DNA of 64,000 nucleotides from Afipia sp. (lineage in GTDB: Bacteria > Pseudomonadota > Alphaproteobacteria > Rhizobiales > Xanthobacteraceae), in contig JACQDM010000008.1 in assembly GCA_016201045.1 (NCBI GenBank), positions 372,001 to 436,000 on the forward strand. The letters are read 5' to 3'. The notes under the pieces were generated by a model. The model made no database searches. It was not told where the DNA came from and worked only from the letters and a program-made list of their open reading frames with translations. Below, one piece after another: positions 32,321 through 39,822 of the stretch. A program made the position numbers and the translations under genes. The stretch's first letter is position 1, and every line of letters begins with the position of its first letter.

Positions 32321-33079
32321 ATGTCCTCATTGTCACGCCGTCGCCTTATGACCGCCGCCGCCGGTATCGTGGCCGTCGCTGCAACCCCGCGCATCGTATT
32401 CGCACAAGCCGCGCCATCTCCAGCAGCAGCGCCTGCCGCTCCGGCACCGGATGGCCCGTTCAAACTTCCACCGCTCAACTATGCGTTCAACGTGCTTGAA
32501 CCGCATATTGACGCCAAGACGATGGAAATCCATCACGACCGTCATCACATGGCGTTCATTACCAACCTCAACAATCTTGCCAAAACCAATCCGCAGCTCG
32601 GATCGAACTCGGTCCAGAACGTCCTCGGCAATCTCAACGCGCTGGACGACAGCATCAAGTTCGCAGTGCGTAACAACTTGGGCGGTCACGCCAATCACAG
32701 CATGTTCTGGGAGATCATGGGCCCGGGCGGCGGCAAGCCTGAGGGCGAGTTGGCCGCTCAGATCGAAAAGGATCTCGGCGGAATGGAAAAGTTCCAGACG
32801 GACTTCAACGCTGCCGGGTTGCGTCAGTTCGGTTCCGGTTGGGTGTTCGTGACGGTCGCCAAGGACGGCAAGCTCGCCATCGAGACACGTCCGAACCAGG
32901 ACAACCCGATGATGGACGGCAAACGCGCACTTCTCGGCAACGATGTGTGGGAGCACGCCTACTACCTCAACTACCAGAATCGCCGCGCCGACTACCTCAA
33001 AGCGTGGTGGAACACGGTGAATTGGAAGAAGGTTTCCGAACGCTTTGCCGCCGCAAAAGCGGGCACGCTCGGTGCATAA
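32321..33079 (+). CDS. Superoxide dismutase (Fe/Mn) with Tat signal peptide
   Basis: This 252-residue enzyme dismutates superoxide. Metal ligands are visible in MEIHHDRHHMAF, NNLGGHANHSMFW and NDVWEHAYYLNYQ. The N-terminus carries a twin-arginine signal, MSSLSRRRLMTAAAGIVAVA, followed by a Pro/Ala linker, so the folded metalloenzyme is probably exported to the periplasm. That differs from the usual cytosolic SodB/SodA. ATG 32321 has a GGGAGAG site; the longer frame from 32249 would bury the twin-arginine motif. Fe versus Mn preference cannot be decided. A terminator follows. Confidence 0.93.
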   Translation: MSSLSRRRLMTAAAGIVAVAATPRIVFAQAAPSPAAAPAAPAPDGPFKLPPLNYAFNVLEPHIDAKTMEIHHDRHHMAFITNLNNLAKTNPQLGSNSVQNVLGNLNALDDSIKFAVRNNLGGHANHSMFWEIMGPGGGKPEGELAAQIEKDLGGMEKFQTDFNAAGLRQFGSGWVFVTVAKDGKLAIETRPNQDNPMMDGKRALLGNDVWEHAYYLNYQNRRADYLKAWWNTVNWKKVSERFAAAKAGTLGA

Positions 33080-33095
33080 GCATCGCGCAAAATAG

Positions 33096-33120
33096 AAGGG
33101 CGGCCTTCAGCCGCCCTTTT
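33096..33120 (+). terminator. Intrinsic terminator after superoxide dismutase gene
   Basis: A 9-bp GC-rich stem (AAGGGCGGC with GCCGCCCTT) closes a CTTCA loop and is followed by further T residues. It sits between the convergent SOD and aquaporin genes and may serve both strands. Confidence 0.85.
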
Positions 33121-33136
33121 CATTTCGCTATCGGCG

Positions 33137-33847
33137 CTACTTGCGCGAACGGCGCTTGCGTCCGGCACTGCGCGGAAATTCGTCGTGCAGCCATCTCGCT
33201 ATAACGCCGCCTATCACACCGCCGATAATCGGCGCGACCCAGAACAGCCAAAGCGACTGCATGGCTGTTGGGCCGCCGAAAAGCGCGGTCGCAGTCGAGC
33301 GCGCCGGATTGAGCGATGCGTTGGTAACTGGAATTGCCATGAGATGAAACAGCACCAAAGCAAAGCCGATGGCGATGGGCGCGAACGCCACAGGTGCGCG
33401 CACGCCGGTCACGCTCACGATCACGAGCAAGAACAGCGCTGTAATCACGATTTCAAGCAGGCCCGCCGAAACCATCGCGTTGGGAGCTGCGATGTTGGAA
33501 ATTGCAGCGAACGTATTCCATTTTCCCGCCGGCAATCCCGAAAGGATGTACCAGAAAATCGCGGCGGCAGCCACGCCACCGAGGATCTGCGCGATGATGT
33601 AACCGAGCGCCCTGTCCATGTCGAAACGCCCCGCTGCGACAAGACCGAGCGTCACGGCAGGATTGAAATGTCCTCCCGAGATCGAACCGACGGCGAAAGC
33701 CATTGCCAACACGGACAATCCGACTGCGAACGCCACCGCAACCAATCCAGCGCTCGGCGCTGAAAACAGGCCCGCGCCGCACACCGCGCCTACCAATGCA
33801 AACGTCCCTAAAAACTCCGCTCCGAGTTGCCTTGAATCGAAGATCAT
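33137..33847 (-). CDS. aqpZ: Aquaporin Z-type water channel
   Basis: This 236-residue six-helix MIP-family channel resides in the inner membrane. Both NPA boxes are present: GGHFNPAVTLG and NASLNPARSTA. The selectivity filter looks like that of water-specific AqpZ, with Phe in MAFAVGSISGGHF, His in LFHLMAIPVTN and Arg in NPARS. ATG 33847 has a strong GGGGGA site nine bases upstream; the frame extends 26 codons further but without a membrane-compatible N-terminus. The basic C-terminal tail is RKRRSRK. It is divergent from the GST gene. Confidence 0.94.
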   Translation of the reverse strand: MIFDSRQLGAEFLGTFALVGAVCGAGLFSAPSAGLVAVAFAVGLSVLAMAFAVGSISGGHFNPAVTLGLVAAGRFDMDRALGYIIAQILGGVAAAAIFWYILSGLPAGKWNTFAAISNIAAPNAMVSAGLLEIVITALFLLVIVSVTGVRAPVAFAPIAIGFALVLFHLMAIPVTNASLNPARSTATALFGGPTAMQSLWLFWVAPIIGGVIGGVIARWLHDEFPRSAGRKRRSRK

Positions 33848-34025
33848 GGAAATCCCCCGGGTTGAAGACCTGCAAATCAGCGGGCCAAGTCGAGATTCTA
33901 CCACTCGTCGCTGATTCGTCATCAAGCCGCCGGAGGCGAGTTCTCAACGGTGCGACAATTTGTACGCGGCCGCGTTGCCAGATAGATTGTCGGCATCGGG
34001 CGTCTCACGCGGAAGGAAATCTCTG

Positions 34026-34622
34026 ATGATGAAGCTCTATTGGGCGCCTCGCACGCGATCATTCACTGCGCTCTGGATGATGGAAGAAGCCGGCCAATCC
34101 TATGAGCGTGTTCTCATCGACATGTCTGCGAATGCGCACAAGTCGCCGGATTTTCTTGCGATCAATCCGATGGGCAAAGTGCCAGCGCTGAAGGACGGCG
34201 ACGCGACGATGGCGGAAGCGGCCGCGATCTGTGCTTACGTTGCGGAACGCTATCCGCAGGCGAAACTCGCGCCTCCGCTCGGCGATCCCCGGCGCATGAA
34301 ATATCTGTACTGGCTGTTCTATGCGCCGACCTGCATCGAGCCGGCGATCATGCAGATCTATACCAAGATGCAGGTACCGAGCATGATGGCGGGTTGGGGT
34401 GAAGCCACGCAGGTGTTCGACGTGCTCGACGCAGCCGTCTCGAAGGGACCGTGGATTCTCGGCGAAGAATTTTCGGCGGCAGATGTCGTCATCTGCTCGG
34501 GGCTGAACTTCGCGATCAAGATTTTCAAGATGGTGCCGACGCGTCCGTCGTTCGATCGGTACATTGCGACCTGCGCGGCGCGGCCGGCGTTTCAGCGTGC
34601 GAGCGCGATCGCAGCGGGGTGA
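34026..34622 (+). CDS. Glutathione S-transferase family protein
   Basis: This 198-residue protein has an N-terminal thioredoxin-fold domain (MKLYWAPRTRSFTALWMMEE; then INPMGKVPALKDGDATMAEA with the cis-Pro and the glutathione-contacting acidic residue) and a C-terminal helical domain (EEFSAADVVICSGLNFA). The class is not clear. A GGAAGGAAA site precedes the adjacent ATGs at 34026 and 34029. It ends one base before the fabI stop on the other strand. Confidence 0.9.
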   Translation: MMKLYWAPRTRSFTALWMMEEAGQSYERVLIDMSANAHKSPDFLAINPMGKVPALKDGDATMAEAAAICAYVAERYPQAKLAPPLGDPRRMKYLYWLFYAPTCIEPAIMQIYTKMQVPSMMAGWGEATQVFDVLDAAVSKGPWILGEEFSAADVVICSGLNFAIKIFKMVPTRPSFDRYIATCAARPAFQRASAIAAG

Positions 34623-34623
34623 A

Positions 34624-35430
34624 TCAGAGTTCGCCCGCTGCCTTCAGCGCGTCCGGATGCGGCATCGAAATGACGTTGTAGCCGGAATCGACGAAATGCA
34701 CTTCGCCCGTGACGCCGCCGGACAATTCGGACAACAGATAAAGCGCCGTTCCGCCGAGTTCTTCCAGCGTTACGCCGCGGCCGAGCGGTGAGTGCTTTTG
34801 CTGGAAGGCAAACATCGCACGCGCATCTCCGATTCCCGATCCAGCCAGCGTGCGGATCGGCCCCGCCGAGATTGCATTGACGCGAATGTTCTGGCGACCG
34901 TAGTCCGCCGCGAGATAGCGTGTTGAGGCTTCGAGCGCAGCCTTCGCAACGCCCATGACGTTATAATTTGGCATCACGCGCGTCGATCCGCCGAACGTCA
35001 ACGTCACGATGGAGCCGCCGTTCGGCATCAGTTCCGCCGCGCGCTTTGTGACTTCCGTAAACGAGAAGCACGAAATCACCATCGTGCGCGAAAAATTCTC
35101 GCGTGTAGTGTCGGCATAGCGGCCCTTGAGTTCGTTTTTGTCGGAGAAACCAATGGCGTGGACAAGAAAGTCCATCGCGCCCCATTCTTTCTTCAGCGCA
35201 GCGAACGTCGCATCGACAGAGGCGATGTCCTCGACATCGCACGGCAGCACGAGCTTTGCGCCAATCGATTCCGCCAGCGGTTTGACGCGCTTGCCGAGCG
35301 CATCGCCCTGATAGGTGAAAGCCAGCTCCGCACCTTGGGCGTGAAGCGCCCGCGCCATTCCCCATGCGATGGAATGATCGTTGGCGACGCCCATGATGAG
35401 CCCGCGCTTGCCTTTCATCAGATCTTTCAT
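34624..35430 (-). CDS. fabI: Enoyl-[acyl-carrier-protein] reductase FabI
   Basis: This 268-residue NADH-dependent short-chain reductase performs the last reduction of fatty-acid elongation. The N-terminal nucleotide region is GKRGLIMGVANDHSIAWGMA, and the active-site Tyr/Lys lie in MPNYNVMGVAKAALEAS near residues 155-170. It is the third gene of a fabA-fabB-fabI operon on the minus strand, 51 bases after fabB. Many rhizobia carry a second FabI elsewhere; this one is linked to the anaerobic unsaturated fatty-acid branch. Confidence 0.96.
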   Translation of the reverse strand: MKDLMKGKRGLIMGVANDHSIAWGMARALHAQGAELAFTYQGDALGKRVKPLAESIGAKLVLPCDVEDIASVDATFAALKKEWGAMDFLVHAIGFSDKNELKGRYADTTRENFSRTMVISCFSFTEVTKRAAELMPNGGSIVTLTFGGSTRVMPNYNVMGVAKAALEASTRYLAADYGRQNIRVNAISAGPIRTLAGSGIGDARAMFAFQQKHSPLGRGVTLEELGGTALYLLSELSGGVTGEVHFVDSGYNVISMPHPDALKAAGEL

Positions 35431-35481
35431 CAGCCCCGACCTATAAAACAGTTACGCCCACACCAAGAGGCTGAGTTGGAA

Positions 35482-36705
35482 TCAGGCTTCGAGACGCTTG
35501 AACACCAGCGTTGCGTTGGTGCCGCCAAAGCCGAAGGAATTGGAGAGTACAGCTCCGATTTTCGCGCCGTCGATGCGCTTGCGCGCGATTGGCATATCCG
35601 CGAACGCAGGATCGAGTTCCTGAATGTTTGCGCTCTCGCAGATGAAACCGTTGTTCATCATCAGAAGTGAGTAGATGGCTTCCTGCACGCCGGTGGCTCC
35701 AAGCGAATGGCCAGTGAGCGACTTCGTCGCGGAGATCGGCGGGCACTTGTCGCCTGAGCCGAAAACGCTGCGGATCGCGTTGATCTCCGGAGGATCGCCG
35801 GCGGGTGTCGATGTCGCGTGCGGATTGATGTAGTCGATCGGCACTTTCACGGTCGACAGCGCCATCTTCATGCAGCGCTCTGCGCCTTCGCCCGACGGTG
35901 CCACCATGTCATAGCCGTCAGAAGTCGCGCCGTAGCCGACAATCTCGCCGTAAATGCGCGCGCCGCGCGCTTTCGCATGTTCGAGTTCTTCAAGCACGAT
36001 CACGCCCGCACCGCCGGCAATGACGAAGCCATCGCGATTGACATCGTAAGCGCGCGAAGCAGTCGAGGGCGTGTCGTTGTATTTCGACGACATCGCGCCC
36101 ATGGCATCGAAAAGCACCGACAGAGACCAGTCCAGTTCTTCGCAGCCGCCCGCGAAAATCACATCCTGCTTGCCCATCTGGATCGTCTCATAGGCGTTGC
36201 CGATGCAGTGGTTCGACGTGGCGCAGGCCGATGAAATCGAATAGTTAACGCCCTTGATCTTGAACCACGTCGCAAGCGTCGCCGAGGCAGTCGATGACAT
36301 CGCTTTCGGAACCGCAAATGGGCCGACGCGTTTCGGGCCCTTGGTGCGCGTGATGTCCGCCGCATCGACGATGGTGCGCGCTGACGGCCCGCCCGATCCC
36401 ATGATGATGCCGGTGCGAATGTTGGAAATATCTTTTTCTTCCAACCCAGAATCGCGGATTGCCTGCTCCATCGCGACATGATTCCAAGCTGCACCCTCGC
36501 CGAGGAAACGCATCGCACGACGGTCGATCACTTCGGATGGGTTCAGCGTCGGCGCGCCATGCACCTGTGAGCGGAACCCAAGCCTAGCCGCATCCTCCGA
36601 CCGCGAAATTCCAGGCTTGGCTTCGTAGAGAGAAGCCAGAACTTCCTGAGTGTTGTTTCCGATGGACGAGACGATGCCCATCCCCGTGACGACAACCCGC
36701 CTCAT
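35482..36705 (-). CDS. fabB: Beta-ketoacyl-ACP synthase I FabB
   Basis: This 407-residue condensing enzyme elongates acyl-ACPs and is specifically needed for unsaturated chains after FabA. The catalytic Cys lies in [18 protein letters not shown] near residues 158-175, and the two His in [12 protein letters not shown] and [11 protein letters not shown]. It pairs with fabA upstream (82 bases), the arrangement that separates FabB from FabF. The stop is 51 bases from fabI. Confidence 0.97.
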   Translation of the reverse strand: MRRVVVTGMGIVSSIGNNTQEVLASLYEAKPGISRSEDAARLGFRSQVHGAPTLNPSEVIDRRAMRFLGEGAAWNHVAMEQAIRDSGLEEKDISNIRTGIIMGSGGPSARTIVDAADITRTKGPKRVGPFAVPKAMSSTASATLATWFKIKGVNYSISSACATSNHCIGNAYETIQMGKQDVIFAGGCEELDWSLSVLFDAMGAMSSKYNDTPSTASRAYDVNRDGFVIAGGAGVIVLEELEHAKARGARIYGEIVGYGATSDGYDMVAPSGEGAERCMKMALSTVKVPIDYINPHATSTPAGDPPEINAIRSVFGSGDKCPPISATKSLTGHSLGATGVQEAIYSLLMMNNGFICESANIQELDPAFADMPIARKRIDGAKIGAVLSNSFGFGGTNATLVFKRLEA

Positions 36706-36787
36706 GATCGCCTCGCCTTTTTGTTTCTCTCAGATCGCCCGCCGCCCGTTCACGGCATCGGCAAATTGTTTGCCGAATCTTCTTGCC

Positions 36788-37321
36788 TCAACTTCCAGAC
36801 TTCATTGCGGCTTCCGGCTGCTGGAACAGACCGACCTTCAGATCCTTGGCGCGATAGATAATATCGCCGTCCGAGGAAAGCGAGCCGTCGGCAATGCCGA
36901 GAACCAGCTTGGAACGCATCACGCGCTTGATGTCGATGTTGTACACAACCTTGGTGACGTTCGGCAGAACCTGTCCGGAGAATTTCAGTTCGCCGAGGCC
37001 GAGCGCGCGACCGCGTCCGGCACCGCCCGTCCAGCCCAGAAAAAATCCGACCATCTGCCACAGCGCGTCGAGGCCGAGGCAACCCGGCATCACCGGATCG
37101 CCCTTGAAATGGCAACCAAAAAACCAGAGGTCCGGATTGACGTCCAGTTCGGCTCGGATGATGCCCTTGCCGTATTCGCCTCCGGTTTCGGTGATTTCGG
37201 TGATGCGATCGAACATCAGCATCGGCGGCAAGGGAAGTTGCGCATTGCCTGCCCCGAACAGCTCGCCGCGACCGCAGGCCAACAGCTCCTCGTAGGTGAA
37301 GCTGCTTTTACGGTCACTCAT
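36788..37321 (-). CDS. fabA: 3-hydroxydecanoyl-ACP dehydratase/isomerase FabA
   Basis: This 177-residue hot-dog enzyme dehydrates 3-hydroxydecanoyl-ACP and isomerises trans-2- to cis-3-decenoyl-ACP, which starts unsaturated fatty-acid synthesis. The active-site His and Asp are in [20 protein letters not shown] near residues 73-92. ATG 37321 has an AAGGA site ten bases upstream; the frame stays open to 37405 without a ribosome site. It heads the fabA-fabB-fabI operon and is divergent from irr. An inverted repeat lies 58-80 bases upstream. Confidence 0.97.
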   Translation of the reverse strand: MSDRKSSFTYEELLACGRGELFGAGNAQLPLPPMLMFDRITEITETGGEYGKGIIRAELDVNPDLWFFGCHFKGDPVMPGCLGLDALWQMVGFFLGWTGGAGRGRALGLGELKFSGQVLPNVTKVVYNIDIKRVMRSKLVLGIADGSLSSDGDIIYRAKDLKVGLFQQPEAAMKSGS

Positions 37322-37378
37322 CCCAAATTCCTTTTCGGCATGCCCCCAATGCGGCGGCTTTAGGGGACCTCTAACATA

Positions 37379-37401
37379 GCCGCTTTGCCGGTCAAAGCGG
37401 C
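37379..37401. promoter_or_regulatory. Perfect 9-bp inverted repeat upstream of fabA (operator-like)
   Basis: GCCGCTTTG and CAAAGCGGC form perfect arms separated by CCGGT. On the minus strand the repeat contains a TTGACC hexamer that could be a -35 box, although no good -10 is found at the right distance. It lies between fabA and irr, and the protein that would bind it is unknown. Confidence 0.45.
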
Positions 37402-37453
37402 CCAAATAGCGGAAATTGACCGCGAATCACGCCTCCCAAACTCCTGATCCAGT

Positions 37454-37492
37454 TGCGAAAAACTTGCATGTAACTGCATCAATTCCTATACT
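37454..37492 (+). promoter_or_regulatory. irr promoter with three TGCATC-like direct repeats (probable Fur site)
   Basis: The -35 box TTGCAT (37464-37469) and -10 box TATACT (37487-37492) are separated by 17 bases. Three related hexamers, TGCGAA (37454), TGCATG (37465) and TGCATC (37475), start 11 and 10 bases apart, so they lie on one helix face and overlap the -35 box and spacer. Bradyrhizobium japonicum Fur is reported to bind repeated TGCATC-type hexamers in its irr promoter. Confidence 0.65.
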
Positions 37493-37538
37493 GGCGTAAC
37501 GGATTTCCAGATGAGGGCGGGCGTGTGCCCGTTGTGAA

Positions 37539-38018
37539 ATGAGTGAAGTGGTAGCCAGCGATCGGACTGCGGACCATGAGGGACACGGCCACGCGCCGGT
37601 TCTGACCGGCTGCCCGTGGCACGATGTCAACGAGATGCTGCAGTCCGTAGGTCTGCGCCCGACGCGCCAGCGCATGGCACTCGGCTGGCTGTTGTTCGGC
37701 AAAGGCGGCCGTCACCTCACAGCCGAAATGCTCTACGAGGAGGCGACCCACGCCAAGGTCCCTGTGTCGCTCGCCACCGTTTACAACACGCTCAATCAGC
37801 TCACCGAGGCAGGATTGCTTCGGCAGGTCAGTGTCGACGGCACGAAGACTTACTTCGACACCAATACCAGCGCGCACCATCACTTCTACATGGAAGGCAA
37901 TCACGAGCTGGTCGATATTCCCGATCCGAATCTCGTGCTGCAGAAAATGCCGGACGTGCCGGAAGGCTATGAGATCAGCCGAATCGACATGGTCGTGCGC
38001 CTGCGCAAGAAGCGCTAG
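37539..38018 (+). CDS. irr: Iron response regulator Irr (Fur superfamily)
   Basis: This 159-residue transcription factor coordinates heme synthesis and iron genes and in Bradyrhizobium is degraded when heme is supplied. The heme regulatory motif GCPWHDVN is at residues 24-31, and the second heme-linked histidine cluster HHH is at 113-115 (TSAHHHFYMEG). The winged helix includes LRPTRQRMALGWLLFGKG and VSLATVYNTLNQLTEAGLL. Presence of the Cys-containing N-terminal motif marks the Bradyrhizobium type rather than the Rhizobium type, which lacks it. The promoter upstream carries a probable Fur site. Confidence 0.96.
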   Translation: MSEVVASDRTADHEGHGHAPVLTGCPWHDVNEMLQSVGLRPTRQRMALGWLLFGKGGRHLTAEMLYEEATHAKVPVSLATVYNTLNQLTEAGLLRQVSVDGTKTYFDTNTSAHHHFYMEGNHELVDIPDPNLVLQKMPDVPEGYEISRIDMVVRLRKKR

Positions 38019-38030
38019 TTCGCCTTTGCG

Positions 38031-38558
38031 CTACTCGAACTTCTCGTCGGCATAGACACCCCACAGCCGCTGCTGCTCGATCCAGCCGTCAAATCCATTG
38101 CCCGCAATTCGGCACCAGCCGTCGCGACATTTCTTGACCTGCGCCAGAACGCCGACCTGCAATTTTGCCGCAACCGCGCTTTGTGCGTCGGCGCTGTCGT
38201 AGAGCGGCGCGAGCGCATCCCTCTGCTTCATGGTGATGACGGCGGTGCGCTTGCCCGACAGCAGCGAGTGATACACCCAGCCTTCGGCACCTTCGGAGTC
38301 TCGCACGCGCCGCCAGTTCTCGAATTCGGCGGTGATTTCGACCGGCAGCCCCGCGCGTGTATAGACCCAGGCGACATCCTGATCCTTGGTCGGACCGGCA
38401 CGGACGTTGACGTGATCGGATTTGAGGCTGACGTATCGCGGAACGGGAAGCCCGCTCGTGGTGAGCGACGCGTCCTTGGCGGCGTGGAGCGGCGATCCGG
38501 ACGTGAGCGCCGTAAATAGCCCCATCACCAGAGACACGAACATTCGCAGGAATTGCAT
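38031..38558 (-). CDS. Exported bacterial SH3-domain protein
   Basis: This 175-residue protein has an N-terminal signal peptide (FVSLVMGLFTALTSGSPLHA) and two SH3-like segments, SDHVNVRAGPTKDQDVAWVY with GAEGWVYHSLLSG, and the second ending in FDGWIEQQRLWGVY. Bacterial SH3 domains usually bind peptidoglycan peptides or act as protein-protein modules in the envelope. It converges with irr (12 bases between stops). Its upstream region is unusually structured. Confidence 0.88.
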   Translation of the reverse strand: MQFLRMFVSLVMGLFTALTSGSPLHAAKDASLTTSGLPVPRYVSLKSDHVNVRAGPTKDQDVAWVYTRAGLPVEITAEFENWRRVRDSEGAEGWVYHSLLSGKRTAVITMKQRDALAPLYDSADAQSAVAAKLQVGVLAQVKKCRDGWCRIAGNGFDGWIEQQRLWGVYADEKFE

Positions 38559-38593
38559 TGCCGCGGTCCTTCACACACGAACTTCGCCGCTTT

Positions 38594-38661
38594 GCTGCGT
38601 TCCGGGCAGCCCGCCCGCAGCCGATTGGCATCCCTGCGGTCCACTGCAGGGTTCTTGTCTT
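38594..38661. other. Structured intergenic segment upstream of the SH3-protein gene
   Basis: GCTGCG (38594-38599) pairs with CGCAGC (38616-38621), and CCCTGC (38632-38637) pairs perfectly with GCAGGG (38646-38651), the latter followed by a T-rich stretch on the plus strand. The segment could be a 5' leader of the leftward SH3 gene or a small RNA. There is no strong match to a known family. Confidence 0.3.
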
Positions 38662-38698
38662 GGGCCCGTCTTCTGCTAGAGAGGACCGAGCACCAAGC

Positions 38699-38781
38699 GG
38701 CCGGAAAACCTGCTGAAAGCTCAACCGGCCGGCGCGATTTCCACCATCGAACAGGCCGGTTAATGTGGACTGAACGGCCGG
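38699..38781. repeat. Four GGCCGG motifs before the 2-hydroxyacid dehydrogenase gene
   Basis: GGCCGG occurs at 38699, 38727, 38754 and 38776, within 83 bases and at spacings of 28, 27 and 22. Two copies, in AACCGGCC (38723-38730) and GGCCGGTT (38754-38761), form a perfect 8-bp stem. They could be repeated binding sites or RNA structure; chance in GC-rich DNA is not excluded. Confidence 0.35.
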
Positions 38782-38817
38782 GGAATCCTCCAGAGTTCCG
38801 ATAGAGTTTTTTGAAGA

Positions 38818-39822
38818 ATGGTGACGGGTAAAAAGAAGCCTCTGGTGGTTGTGACGCGGAAGCTGCCCGACAGCACCGAAACTCGCCTGCGCGAACTTTT
38901 CGATACCCGCCTCAATCTCGACGACACGCCGATGACTACCGCTCAACTTGCGGAGGCATTCCGTACCGCCGACATCATCGTGCCGACAGTTACGGATGAA
39001 ATCACGGCCGACATTATCAATCAGCCTGACGTCAAACTGAAGCTCATCGCCAATTTCGGCAACGGCGTGGACAACATCGATGTCGCCGCTGCCATCGCGC
39101 GGGGCATCATGGTCACCAACACGCCGAAGGTTTTGACCGAAGACACCGCTGACATGACGATGGCGCTGATTCTTGCCGTACCGCGCCGCCTCATCGAAGG
39201 CGCTTCGATTCTGCCTGAAGGTAAAGACTGGCCGGGCTGGTCGCCGACCTGGATGCTGGGTCACCGCATCGGCGGCAAACGTCTCGGCATCATTGGCATG
39301 GGACGCATCGGACAGGCGGTCGCACGGCGCGCGCATGCGTTCGGCCTGCAGATCCACTATCACAACCGCCGGCCGGTCGCGCCGCAGATCGAAGAAGAGT
39401 TGGGCGCGACCTACTGGGAGAGTCTCGACCAGATGTTGGCGCGGATGGATTACATCTCGGTGAACTGTCCGCACACGCCTGCGACATTCCATTTGCTGTC
39501 CGCGCGCCGGCTGAAACTGATCCGCAAGGACGCCTACATCGTCAACACTGCGCGCGGCGAAGTGATCGACGAAGCCGCTCTCGTCAAAATGCTTGAGGAC
39601 GGCGAGATCGGCGGCGCGGCACTCGACGTGTATGAAAACGAACCCGCAGTGAATCCGAAACTCATCCGGCTCGCAAAGGCCAACAAGGTCGTGCTGATGC
39701 CGCATATGGGTTCGGCGACGCTGGAAGGGCGCGTCGAAATGGGAGAGAAGGTGATGATCAACATCCGCACCTTCCTCGACGGCCACAAGCCGCCGGATCG
39801 CGTGCTGCCGGGTGTGGCTTAA
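38818..39822 (+). CDS. D-isomer 2-hydroxyacid dehydrogenase (glyoxylate/hydroxypyruvate reductase-like)
   Basis: This 334-residue NAD(P)H enzyme reduces a 2-oxoacid, most likely glyoxylate or hydroxypyruvate. The dinucleotide-binding motif is LGIIGMGRIGQAVARRAHAF near residues 157-176. Catalytic Arg is in NTARGEVIDE, Glu in ALDVYENEPAV and His in VLMPHMGSATLEGR. Its N-terminus (VVVTRKLPDSTETRLRELF) resembles GyaR-type reductases of rhizobia. The stop overlaps the convergent T5orf172 gene through a shared TTAA. Confidence 0.9.
   Translation: MVTGKKKPLVVVTRKLPDSTETRLRELFDTRLNLDDTPMTTAQLAEAFRTADIIVPTVTDEITADIINQPDVKLKLIANFGNGVDNIDVAAAIARGIMVTNTPKVLTEDTADMTMALILAVPRRLIEGASILPEGKDWPGWSPTWMLGHRIGGKRLGIIGMGRIGQAVARRAHAFGLQIHYHNRRPVAPQIEEELGATYWESLDQMLARMDYISVNCPHTPATFHLLSARRLKLIRKDAYIVNTARGEVIDEAALVKMLEDGEIGGAALDVYENEPAVNPKLIRLAKANKVVLMPHMGSATLEGRVEMGEKVMINIRTFLDGHKPPDRVLPGVA

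Noticed and set aside
38559-38665. Signal recognition particle (4.5S) RNA on the minus strand
   Set aside because: Only CCGGAA and GCAGC fragments match. The conserved CAGG-tetraloop-AGCAGC core of SRP domain IV is not present.
38089-39786. Minus-strand open frame of 565 codons spanning the SH3 gene and the hydroxyacid dehydrogenase
   Set aside because: It overlaps two well-supported genes in other frames, runs through their intergenic region, and its sequence shows only shadow-like composition.
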